Shown here: positions 7,037-12,576 of the stretch, one piece after another | Numbering within the stretch: the stretch's first letter is position 1 | Layout: each line of letters opens with the position of its first letter | From: Clostridiales bacterium | GTDB taxonomy: Bacteria; Bacillota; Clostridia; Christensenellales; Christensenellaceae | Assembly: GCA_003343685.1 (NCBI GenBank) | Contig: QAKS01000011.1 | Span: 1-12,576, forward strand | Direction: 5' to 3' | Length of the DNA stretch: 12,576 nucleotides | Notes under the pieces: generated by a model | Told to the model about the DNA's origin: nothing | Database searches by the model: none | What the model saw: only the letters and a program-made list of their open reading frames with translations | Program-made: the position numbers and the translations under genes

Positions 7037-7065
7037 CATAATGTTACAAAATTTGCACAATTATT
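7031..7065. repeat. AT-rich box, copy 1 of a duplicated 35-bp sequence upstream of hydF
   Basis: Aligned without gaps to 7207-7241, 27 of 35 positions match by my count; both begin TTGCAA and share GTTA and AAATTTGCA at the same offsets. Copy 1 contains the hydF -35 box. It may be a regulator site, or a by-product of AT-rich composition. Confidence 0.4.
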
Positions 7066-7206
7066 CGTCGCGACAGTTTTACATGGTGGAGGAAAGGGGC
7101 GCGCTGTCTTGCGTCTAAGTGGGAAAATGATCGAAATTATATGCTGATTTCAACGGTAAAAGCCTGTTGGAACCGACGGTTTTCTCTTTTCCTTCTTTAA
7201 GAGGTT

Positions 7207-7241
7207 TTGCAAAATTTTGTTATGAAATTTGCATATTTTTT
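7207..7241. repeat. AT-rich box, copy 2
   Basis: Second copy of the box at 7031-7065. It carries an internal dyad, TGCAAAATTT facing AAATTTGCA, as operators often do. No good -10 box follows at the equivalent spacing, so it is probably not a second promoter. Confidence 0.4.
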
Positions 7242-7307
7242 CGCCTCCGCGCCTACACTCCTCCGCGCCCTCGCAAACTGCGTGATTCCTGTTTCTCCGC
7301 TCCTCTA

Positions 7308-7359
7308 ACTGCAAGCGGCATCTATCCCGCCTAGCGGCGGGATGAACTGCCGCAGCAGT
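7308..7359. repeat. Long stepped palindrome (19 base pairs in three helices)
   Basis: Three nested perfect arms: ACTGC/GCAGT (7308-7312, 7355-7359), GCGGCA/TGCCGC (7315-7320, 7348-7353) and ATCCCGCC/GGCGGGAT (7324-7331, 7336-7343), with internal loops of 2+1 and 3+4 nt and a 4-nt end loop. No T-run follows on either strand, so it is not a standard terminator. It could be a REP-like dispersed element or part of a structured RNA. Confidence 0.6.
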
Positions 7360-7488
7360 ATCGTCGCTCTGTTTCGCGAAAAAGCACGGCACCGCTCTCG
7401 TACAAAAACATTTGTTTGTTCTTTTGAGAAAGTATAGCGGTCGAGTGATGAATTTTCTGCTACAGTATATCTATCGCAACGGAAGAAA

Positions 7489-7504
7489 GGCGCATTGCGC
7501 CCGC
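7489..7504. repeat. 16-nt palindromic repeat, copy 1
   Basis: The stretch matches 7695-7710 at 15 of 16 positions. Its first 13 bases are a perfect odd palindrome, GGCGCATTGCGCC. The other copy overlaps the 3' end of the FkbM/GIY-YIG gene. Confidence 0.5.
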
Positions 7505-7644
7505 TCGGTTTTTTGCGCTTCACTTGCCTACCGCTTTTTCGCGGGTACGTGCGGCGTCAACATCATCTTATATGCCCTTGATCTTCGGTTTCCTTCAATG
7601 ATAATCATAACTTTCTCCATATCCGTTTAGCCCATCTGAGGTTT

Positions 7645-7665
7645 TTAAGGGCGTACCGCCCCTAA
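7645..7665. repeat. Palindromic GGGCG-TAC-CGCCC element
   Basis: TTAAGGGCG and CGCCCCTAA pair at eight of nine positions around a TAC loop. It lies 25 bp after the stop of the minus-strand fusion gene, but the minus-strand flank is A-rich, so it is not a good terminator for that gene. Confidence 0.5.
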
Positions 7666-7689
7666 ATGCACAGAGGGTGTCGGGGTTCA

Positions 7690-9039
7690 TTAAGGGTGCA
7701 TTGCGCCCGCAAGCTTTTCCTTTTCTGCATGGGAGAGCTTTTTGATTTCGGCCTCCCGGCGGAGAGCTTCGGAGCGGCTTTCTGTGCGCTCATGCCAAAC
7801 CAGCTCCACGGGGCGGCGGGATCGGGTATATTTGGCTCCGCGACCATTGTTGTGGGCGCGGATCCGTGCCGCAAGATCGGTCGTCCAGCCGCAGTACAGG
7901 GAACCGTCGGCACACCGCACCAGATAGACATGGCATTCCCGTTGTTGAACGCTTGCGCGGATCTTGGGTATGCAGTATAAAATGATGTCCCATGCAGGGT
8001 AATAGGGCAACTTGCGGAGAAACATGTCGTATCTGCCGGGGGCCAGCTGCTCGACGAGAAGGGGTAAGGAGAAAATATCCTCGGTTTTGTGATAAGCGGA
8101 GACGGCGAGAGCGGGCGCGTGGCGGGAGAGGGTCTCCCGCCCACCCATCAGCGCGGCAGCCTCTGCGCCTTCAATATCCATTTTGATCAGATCTACGGGA
8201 GCGCCGCCCAAAAGGGCGTCTATGGTAACAGAGGGAACTGTTCTGACGCGGCCTTTTTTTCGGTAAGGCGCGAGGGCGGAGGAGCGTCCCTTGCAGACGG
8301 TGAAGTCCGCTTCGCCGCAGATGTCGGAGACGGCAGCGCAGACGGCAGTCACGTTTTTCATATCCGCCGTATTGGCGGTGAGCTTTCTGTAGTTGGAGGG
8401 GTCCGGTTCTACCGCGGTGATCGACGTGTAATCGGGATGGGCGGCGGCAAAGGATAGGGCGGTGTCGCCGTCGTAGGCGCCCAGATCCAGAAAGGAGGGG
8501 GCGGCAGACAGGCAGGCGAGTGCGTCCGCCTCTTCCCTTGGGACGTGAGGCAGAAGGGAAATATCGCCTGTGAGACGGAACTCCGACACGGCGTCGAAGG
8601 TGCGGCGGGACGCATCATCGGAAAAAAGAAGGCGGGCCGTTTCCATTTCATCTCTGTGGGCTGCTGCATAATCGGCGGTAAACAATGCTCCGCCGCAAAC
8701 GGGCATGTCCGGCATGACTGCGGTGTATTCCCGGGCAAGGCGTTCCATGCGGGCCATGACGTCGGGAAGGGAGGAGGCGAAGGCAGGAACGATCACCACG
8801 TCGCTGCCGAAAACGGACAGCGCATCGTCGAGAGTGCCCACCCGATAGCCGCGGAATTCGTTGCCGCGGGCAAATTCGTCGCTGGCGAAAACGCCCTCGG
8901 GACACCTCCCGAGAGCCTGCAAGTGGTCTATGATTCTCTCAGCGCCGTCGCCCATGCCGTAGATGAGCAGGGGCCGCTTTTCTGCGGCAAGCCTGCTCCA
9001 CACATCTGCATAAGGTGCGCCGAGGCTAGGGGCGGGCAA
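7690..9039 (-). CDS. Fused FkbM-type methyltransferase and GIY-YIG nuclease-domain protein
   Basis: 449 residues in three parts. Residues about 20-125 look like a nucleotide- or sugar-binding Rossmann-like domain (LLIYGMGDGAERI at 24-36). Residues about 180-358 are an FkbM-family SAM-dependent methyltransferase: SAM-binding FLDLGAYDGDTAL (183-195), acidic EPD (211-213) and KMDIEGAE (286-293); such enzymes often O-methylate sugars or polyketides. Residues 369-446 are a complete YhbQ/UPF0213-like GIY-YIG domain: VYLVRC, YCG (382-384), Arg392, GAKYTRSRRP (401-410) and Glu429. The frame is continuous, with no stop and no ATG, GTG or TTG between the domains; the linker is about ten residues. The start is TTG 9039, with GGGGAGG 7 bp upstream, overlapping the PIN/TRAM gene by 14 bp. 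Domain calls are firm; the combined role is unknown. A sequencing or assembly error could also produce the fusion. Confidence 0.85.
   Translation of the reverse strand: MPAPSLGAPYADVWSRLAAEKRPLLIYGMGDGAERIIDHLQALGRCPEGVFASDEFARGNEFRGYRVGTLDDALSVFGSDVVIVPAFASSLPDVMARMERLAREYTAVMPDMPVCGGALFTADYAAAHRDEMETARLLFSDDASRRTFDAVSEFRLTGDISLLPHVPREEADALACLSAAPSFLDLGAYDGDTALSFAAAHPDYTSITAVEPDPSNYRKLTANTADMKNVTAVCAAVSDICGEADFTVCKGRSSALAPYRKKGRVRTVPSVTIDALLGGAPVDLIKMDIEGAEAAALMGGRETLSRHAPALAVSAYHKTEDIFSLPLLVEQLAPGRYDMFLRKLPYYPAWDIILYCIPKIRASVQQRECHVYLVRCADGSLYCGWTTDLAARIRAHNNGRGAKYTRSRRPVELVWHERTESRSEALRREAEIKKLSHAEKEKLAGAMHP
7695..7710. repeat. 16-nt palindromic repeat, copy 2, inside the end of the fusion gene
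   Basis: 15 of 16 bases equal 7489-7504. It encodes most of the last six residues (AGAMHP) of the GIY-YIG end, so a repeat may have shaped the C-terminal tail. Confidence 0.45.
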
Positions 9040-10117
9040 AGATCATCCTCCCCGCCGAGGTTTGGAGAACGCTCGTTACGGTGATTGAAATTTTTTTGCC
9101 GATATAATCTCTTCCGTTTTCCACGACGATCATCGTGCCGTCCTCCAGATAGGCCAGCCCCTGTCCCTGTTCTTTTCCTTCGCTGACGACGGTGACGGTG
9201 AGAGCCTCTCCGGGAAGCAGCACCGGCTTGATGGCGTTGGAAAGGTCGTTGATATTGAACACGGGAACGCCCTGTACGGACGCCACCTTGTTCAGGTTAA
9301 AATCGGTGGTAATCACCTTGCCGGAAAGGTCTTTTGCGAGGCGGAGCAGCTTTACGTCCACCTCGGATACTTCCTCATAGTCCGCATCGGTAATTTCTAC
9401 GGAGACGGACAGGTCGTTCTGCATTTTATTGATCATATCGAGACCGCGTCGGCCCTTGGCCCGCTTCATATTGTCGGGGGAGTCGGCAATATGCCGAAGC
9501 TCGTCCAGCACAAATTCGGGGATGACCAGAGTCCCCTCCACGATGCCCGTTTTGCAGATGTCATAGATGCGCCCGTCAATAATGGCGCTGGTATCGAGAA
9601 TTTTAGCCCCAAACACCTCGCCGTCATAGGAGGCCTTTTCGGAGCGGTTTTTTCTGCTGTGGTTCAGGTCGCGGATGGCGTTCAACATTCGCGAGGAATT
9701 TTTTATAAAAATTCTCATACACAAGGACAGAGATACGATGTATACGACAATGGAAATCGGGATAGATAAAACCGGAATTTGTGAGATGGGCCAGCTTAAA
9801 ATCCAAGCGATCAGCAGGCCTGTAACAAACCCCAATATGGCGAACAGGAGCTTTGTTCCCGACATTTTGGCAACGCCGCTCTCCACCCGGCTGGTGAATC
9901 CGGTGATGGCTTCCATCATGCGCCTCATGAAAATTAAAAAAATAATTCCTGTGACCAGTGAGGCGGCACAGAAGATTACAATATTTGCCCAGGGAGCCAG
10001 AAGGTCGTATAGATTGCCTGCGCCGAAAGAGGATAAAATGCTGTACACCGCTGCGACAACGCCGGGCCCGAGGGCAAAGCCGAGCAGCGTCAGTACGATT
10101 CTTATGAGGTTTTTCAA
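9026..10117 (-). CDS. PIN/TRAM domain membrane protein, YacL type
   Basis: 363 residues. The N-terminal half has four hydrophobic segments (about 5-28, 44-64, 89-108, 117-136) that anchor it in the membrane. A PIN nuclease-like domain follows (about 170-290), with acidic residues in ILDTSAIIDGR (Asp175, Asp181), EFVLDEL (Glu201, Asp205/Glu206), Asp254 and TTDFNL (Asp272), then a TRAM-like RNA-binding beta domain (about 302-360). This is the architecture of Bacillus YacL; nuclease activity of this subgroup is presumed from the PIN fold. The start is TTG 10117 with AAAGGAG 6 bp upstream; no ATG fits. Elsewhere yacL often neighbours disA/radA or ispD; here it leads a unit with the FkbM/GIY-YIG gene, overlapping it by 14 bp. 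It has its own promoter. Confidence 0.9.
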   Translation of the reverse strand: MKNLIRIVLTLLGFALGPGVVAAVYSILSSFGAGNLYDLLAPWANIVIFCAASLVTGIIFLIFMRRMMEAITGFTSRVESGVAKMSGTKLLFAILGFVTGLLIAWILSWPISQIPVLSIPISIVVYIVSLSLCMRIFIKNSSRMLNAIRDLNHSRKNRSEKASYDGEVFGAKILDTSAIIDGRIYDICKTGIVEGTLVIPEFVLDELRHIADSPDNMKRAKGRRGLDMINKMQNDLSVSVEITDADYEEVSEVDVKLLRLAKDLSGKVITTDFNLNKVASVQGVPVFNINDLSNAIKPVLLPGEALTVTVVSEGKEQGQGLAYLEDGTMIVVENGRDYIGKKISITVTSVLQTSAGRMIFARP

Positions 10118-10156
10118 TGACGACTCCTTTCACATATAGACAGATAAAATATAATT

Positions 10157-10175
10157 CCAGTTAAAATGATACTGG
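10157..10175. promoter_or_regulatory. Candidate operator over the yacL-like promoter
   Basis: CCAGT (10157-10161) and ACTGG (10171-10175) form an inverted repeat that encloses the minus-strand -10 box. The position suits a repressor; the arms are short and the regulator is unknown. Confidence 0.3.
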
Positions 10176-10194
10176 TTCAAAAGACCCTTGTCAA
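10166..10194 (-). promoter_or_regulatory. Promoter of the PIN/TRAM - FkbM/GIY-YIG unit
   Basis: On the minus strand a perfect TTGACA (10194-10189), 17-bp spacer, TATCAT (10171-10166), about 48 bp before the TTG start. Confidence 0.75.
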
Positions 10195-10225
10195 TACAAG
10201 TGGAAAAAACTGGGAAAAGCGGCGT

Positions 10226-10255
10226 TTGACAAATAAGAGCCGGACGGCATATAAT
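10226..10255 (+). promoter_or_regulatory. Promoter of the four-cysteine protein gene
   Basis: Perfect TTGACA (10226-10231) and perfect TATAAT (10250-10255) with an 18-bp spacer, about 32 bp before the GTG start. Confidence 0.85.
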
Positions 10256-10286
10256 GAAAGCGACAAATTGAACGGAGGATGGACAT

Positions 10287-10643
10287 GTGGGAGTAAAAGA
10301 CATTTTGGCGGAGGATTTTCAAATCACCGTAGGGGAATATCTGAAACGGAACAAAAATGTTCTCGACTGCCTGACGAAATATCAGACGGCGTGTGCGAGG
10401 CTTTCCCGGGCAATAACGAAAGCGTCCACCCAGTGCGGCTGCGTTCGGATAGACGGCCGGCCGAAGACTCCCGGTATGGAAGGAGAGCTTTGCGGAGACT
10501 GCCGCGACGTGATCGAAAAAGAGATGGGAGAAGCTCTTTTTTACCTGACGGCAATCTGCAACAGTCTCGACATCAGCCTTTACGACGTGATGCTGAATGA
10601 GAAAAAAACGCTTTCCGTTCTCGGCAATTTCAGCCTGAAATAA
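10287..10643 (+). CDS. Conserved clostridial small protein with CxC and CxxC motifs
   Basis: 118 residues, mostly helical, no signal peptide. Cys50, Cys52 (QCGCVRI) and Cys69, Cys72 (LCGDC) could form a zinc site joining two helical halves. The C-terminal helix region ALFYLTAICNSLDISLYDVM recalls the helical MazG-like fold, but the acidic metal-binding residues of that family are not evident. Similar clostridial proteins exist and, as I recall, are labelled DUF1573 in some annotations; I hold that label loosely. The start is GTG 10287 with GGAGG (10274-10278) 8 bp upstream; ATG 10285 is out of frame and stops at once. It forms a single-gene unit with a consensus promoter and a strong terminator. 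Function unknown. Confidence 0.8.
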   Translation: MGVKDILAEDFQITVGEYLKRNKNVLDCLTKYQTACARLSRAITKASTQCGCVRIDGRPKTPGMEGELCGDCRDVIEKEMGEALFYLTAICNSLDISLYDVMLNEKKTLSVLGNFSLK

Positions 10644-10672
10644 CAATTTTTGAGTTACACGGCAGATTTTGG

Positions 10673-10701
10673 CATCCGGCCCGCAGGGCCGGGTGTTTTT
10701 T
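10673..10701 (+). terminator. Rho-independent terminator of the four-cysteine protein gene
   Basis: CATCCGGCCC (10673-10682) pairs with GGGCCGGGTG (10686-10695) over ten pairs including one T-G, with a GCA loop and six Ts after. Confidence 0.92.
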
Positions 10702-10715
10702 ATACAGTCTTAGCG

Positions 10716-10744
10716 TTGCAAAAACAAATGCTGTAAGGTATAAT
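10716..10744 (+). promoter_or_regulatory. Promoter of the SurA/PrsA-like lipoprotein gene
   Basis: TTGCAA (10716-10721), 17-bp spacer, perfect TATAAT (10739-10744). The leader is about 45 nt. Confidence 0.75.
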
Positions 10745-10795
10745 AAATAAATATGAAAAAAAGAAGAGAAAAACGCGATCGGAGGATATAGAAAG

Positions 10796-12145
10796 ATGAA
10801 AAAAAGATTGCTGAGCTTGGCGCTGGCGGCGCTGTGTGCGCTGTCGCTTACGGGCTGCAATATGATATTCACAGACGAAGAGGCCGACAGGGCGCAGGTT
10901 GTAGCTAAAATCGGGGACAACGTTCTGACGAAGGGCGAGGTGAAGGATCAGATGGAGGCGGCAATGGCGTCTTACGGCATCACATCCGACTATCTGAACA
11001 GCGAGCAGGGCGAGACCATGCTGGAATCCATGAAGAACACTGTCATCGACAGCTTTGTGGAGGAGCATCTCGTCAGCGTCTACACAAAGGAGTACGGTCT
11101 CGACACGCTCACGGAGGAGCAGGAGAAGGAGATCGATGAAGAAGTCGAAAAGATGGAGCAATATATCGACGAACAGGCGCAGAGCAAGGCCGAGTCTGCA
11201 GTAGAGGAAAATCCTGATCTGGACTTGGAAACACAGAAGACATACTATAAATCCGAGATGGACGCATCCTACGGTCTGTCGAGCGGCGAATACCGCGAGG
11301 CGAAGGTGCAGGAGGCGCAGAAAGAGGCCTTGAAGGAATACCTGACAAAGGGGTATGAGCCTTCTGAGGACGACATGAAGAAGTGGTATGATGAAAATCT
11401 GAAAACGCAAAAGGAAAGCGTGGAGGAGGATCCTTCAAAGTTCATTGCAAACGCATACAACGGTCTTGCGCTGTATGCACCCGAGGGCTATCGGTATATG
11501 CGCGACATTCTGATCCCCGTTGACGACGCAACGAAGAAGGAAATCTCAGCGCTGCGGACGGAGGCGAACGCGGCGGAGAAAAATGCGACCCAGGCGGCGG
11601 AGAGCGAAGCGGCGGCAGAGACTGCTTCGGCCGATACCGCAGAGACGACGCCCTCTGAGGTATATCAGCAGGAGGCGGACGAGATCAACAAAAAGGCGGA
11701 CAAGATGCGTGATGAGGCGCTGGAGAAAATCAAGACCGATGCGGAGGCGATGTTGGAGCGCACAAAGACGGAGGATTTTGACGAGCTTTTGAAAGAATCC
11801 GCCGATGCGACGATGCAGGCCGAGCCTTACAGCCAGATGGGATACTGTGTATATGAAGGCACCGTTATTTATGAGGAGGGCCTTGTTGATGCGGTGATGG
11901 CACTTCAGAAGGTGGGGGACTTGACGGGCCTGGTACCCACAGACGACGGCTATTGCATCGCCCAGTATACGACGGAACTCGTTCCCGGCGAGCAGCCCTA
12001 TGAAAACGTGAAGGAGGCTATCAAAGGGCAGCTTATTACAGACAACCAGACAGAGGTATATAAAGAGAAGCTGGAGGAGTGGAAAACGGAGCAGAGTGTG
12101 GAAACCCATAAAGAGCTTTTGGGAGATCTGTTTCAGGAAAACTGA
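10796..12145 (+). CDS. SurA/PrsA-like foldase lipoprotein with degenerate parvulin domain
   Basis: 449 residues, exported and lipid-anchored: charged MKKR, hydrophobic core, lipobox LTGC with Cys21. Residues about 33-215 fit the SurA N-terminal chaperone domain (VVAKIGDNVLTKGEVKDQM at 35-53; long Glu/Lys helices at 105-210). A parvulin-like peptidyl-prolyl isomerase domain seems to start at RYMRDILIPVDD (233-244), is broken by an Ala/Glu/Thr-rich insert (about 250-290) and a helix, and resumes near 328-395. The histidines typical of active parvulins (ASHIL-like and GYHII-like motifs) read RDIL and GYCIA here, so isomerase activity may be lost while chaperone activity remains. The insert is likely flexible. 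Start ATG 10796 has GGAGG (10781-10785) 10 bp upstream. Single-gene unit. Family is fairly sure; activity is inference. Confidence 0.85.
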   Translation: MKKRLLSLALAALCALSLTGCNMIFTDEEADRAQVVAKIGDNVLTKGEVKDQMEAAMASYGITSDYLNSEQGETMLESMKNTVIDSFVEEHLVSVYTKEYGLDTLTEEQEKEIDEEVEKMEQYIDEQAQSKAESAVEENPDLDLETQKTYYKSEMDASYGLSSGEYREAKVQEAQKEALKEYLTKGYEPSEDDMKKWYDENLKTQKESVEEDPSKFIANAYNGLALYAPEGYRYMRDILIPVDDATKKEISALRTEANAAEKNATQAAESEAAAETASADTAETTPSEVYQQEADEINKKADKMRDEALEKIKTDAEAMLERTKTEDFDELLKESADATMQAEPYSQMGYCVYEGTVIYEEGLVDAVMALQKVGDLTGLVPTDDGYCIAQYTTELVPGEQPYENVKEAIKGQLITDNQTEVYKEKLEEWKTEQSVETHKELLGDLFQEN

Positions 12146-12181
12146 GCATAAAGACCTTGTAGAAACAAAACGAAAAGAGAT

Positions 12182-12214
12182 ACACCGCGGCAGAATTGCT
12201 GCGGTGTGTTTTTT
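12182..12214 (+). terminator. Rho-independent terminator of the lipoprotein gene
   Basis: ACACCGCGGCA (12182-12192) pairs with TGCTGCGGTGT (12197-12207) over 11 pairs including one G-T; GAAT loop, then G and six Ts. Confidence 0.95.
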
Positions 12215-12576
12215 ATCGGGGGCTCCGGCAGCCATGAGTTAAAGGCTGCCTGTCTGCGCGGAGGCGGTTAAAAACAGTCCGGCAGCTTTCGGAAAAATCC
12301 GGCATTTCTTTTAAGAGGAATATATTCATATTTTTGCAGGCTTCGTTCTCGCGTATAAATTCGCCAACGCTTTCCTGCGTTCTTTGTATTACGCTTAATC
12401 GGGCAGCCTACCGCCATCTTTTCGGATGATATGTTCGTTACAAAACCGAACATGCGTGAATACAGTGCAACACCCTTTGAGAAGGTCGGCCTGCCTGAGC
12501 TTTACGTCGTTTTACCCGAGCTGCCCTGCTCTCTCGGGAGCGTTATTTGTTTACAATCCCGCAAAATTGTATTCCG
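12215..12576. other. Distal region without a firm gene
   Basis: Contains a GGCAGCC/GGCTGCC inverted repeat (12227-12233, 12244-12250) without a T-run, an ATGTTCG/CGAACAT dyad (12431-12437, 12447-12453) and a CCCGAG/CTCGGG dyad (12515-12520, 12533-12538). Open frames run on both strands over about 12268-12576, so coding status is unclear. Confidence 0.5.
12431..12576 (+). CDS. Possible start of a gene running off the window end (uncertain)
   Basis: From ATG 12431 the frame stays open for 48 codons to the window edge (begins MFVTKPNMREYSATPFEKVG), and is also open back to a stop at 12356. No clear ribosome binding site or promoter precedes it. The opposite strand holds an open frame (12453 to 12268) over part of the same DNA that reads about as well. 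I recognise no family; it could be a dispersed repeat rather than a gene. Confidence 0.2.
   Translation, partial: MFVTKPNMREYSATPFEKVGLPELYVVLPELPCSLGSVICLQSRKIVF

Larger units (their letters stand above)
7037..7689. other. 650-bp gene-free region between hydF and the fusion gene
   Basis: The open frames here (for example 7305-7523 and 7150-7392 minus, 7412-7630 plus) overlap one another, are Arg/Cys-rich, lack ribosome binding sites and do not look like proteins. The region holds the duplicated AT-rich box, a 16-bp-period repeat of CCTCCGCGCC (7244-7253 and 7260-7269), a long stepped palindrome (7308-7359), a 16-nt repeat shared with the end of the next gene, and a GGGCG/CGCCC hairpin (7645-7665). 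It resembles the palindrome-rich spacers seen in many gut clostridia. No tRNA, rRNA or known riboswitch was recognised. Confidence 0.6.

Noticed and set aside
7086..7145. Possible MraZ-type GTGGG operator near 7119
   Set aside because: Only one GTGGG is present; MraZ sites need several regularly spaced copies, and no cell-division gene is nearby.
7150..7523. Small minus-strand frames between hydF and the fusion gene
   Set aside because: They overlap one another, cross a strong palindrome, have no ribosome binding site and an Arg/Cys-rich composition unlike the neighbours.
7645..7665. Terminator for the FkbM/GIY-YIG gene
   Set aside because: The hairpin is good, but on the minus strand it is followed by A-rich rather than T-rich sequence.
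11546..12235. 229-codon minus-strand frame opposite the PrsA-like gene
   Set aside because: Leu/Arg-rich mirror of the Glu/Ala-rich coding strand; it also reads through a clear terminator.

Overview
The window looks like chromosomal DNA of an anaerobic, low-to-moderate GC clostridial Firmicute (Oscillospiraceae or a relative is my guess). This rests on an [FeFe]-hydrogenase maturase (HydF), Gram-positive style lipoproteins with lipoboxes, a YacL-type PIN/TRAM protein, strong AGGAGG ribosome binding sites and near-consensus sigma-A promoters. The genus cannot be fixed from sequence reading alone.

Layout. 1-923 (-): start of a CPA2-type cation/proton antiporter, cut by the window edge. 924-1246: divergent regulatory region. 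1247-3842 (+): metN-metI-metQ, a complete methionine ABC importer with tandem promoters, a GNRA hairpin next to the metN start, and a strong terminator. 4095-4628 (+): ferredoxin-domain DUF2148 protein with its own promoter. 4708-5189 (+): a small AT-rich gene that looks like an orphan immunity-type protein, overlapped at its start by a 40-codon ORF, then a terminator. 5265-6970 (-): hydF followed by a CrtO-family acyltransferase-like gene. 7037-7689: 650 bp with no credible gene, holding palindromes and a duplicated AT-rich box. 7690-10117 (-): a PIN/TRAM membrane protein (YacL type) overlapping an unusual single protein that joins an FkbM-type methyltransferase to a GIY-YIG nuclease domain; both appear to start at TTG. 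10287-10643 (+): small four-cysteine protein. 10796-12145 (+): SurA/PrsA-like lipoprotein with a degenerate parvulin domain. 12215-12576: no firm gene, but open frames on both strands.

How they fit together. MetN (ATPase), MetI (permease) and MetQ (lipoprotein receptor) form one uptake system. HydF is the GTPase/scaffold for H-cluster assembly; hydE, hydG and the hydrogenase are not in this window. Most other genes are separate short units with their own promoters and terminators. I see no phage, CRISPR, insertion sequence, tRNA or rRNA. The most unusual observation is the in-frame FkbM-GIY-YIG fusion, whose last six codons lie in a sequence repeated about 200 bp away in the adjacent gene-free region.
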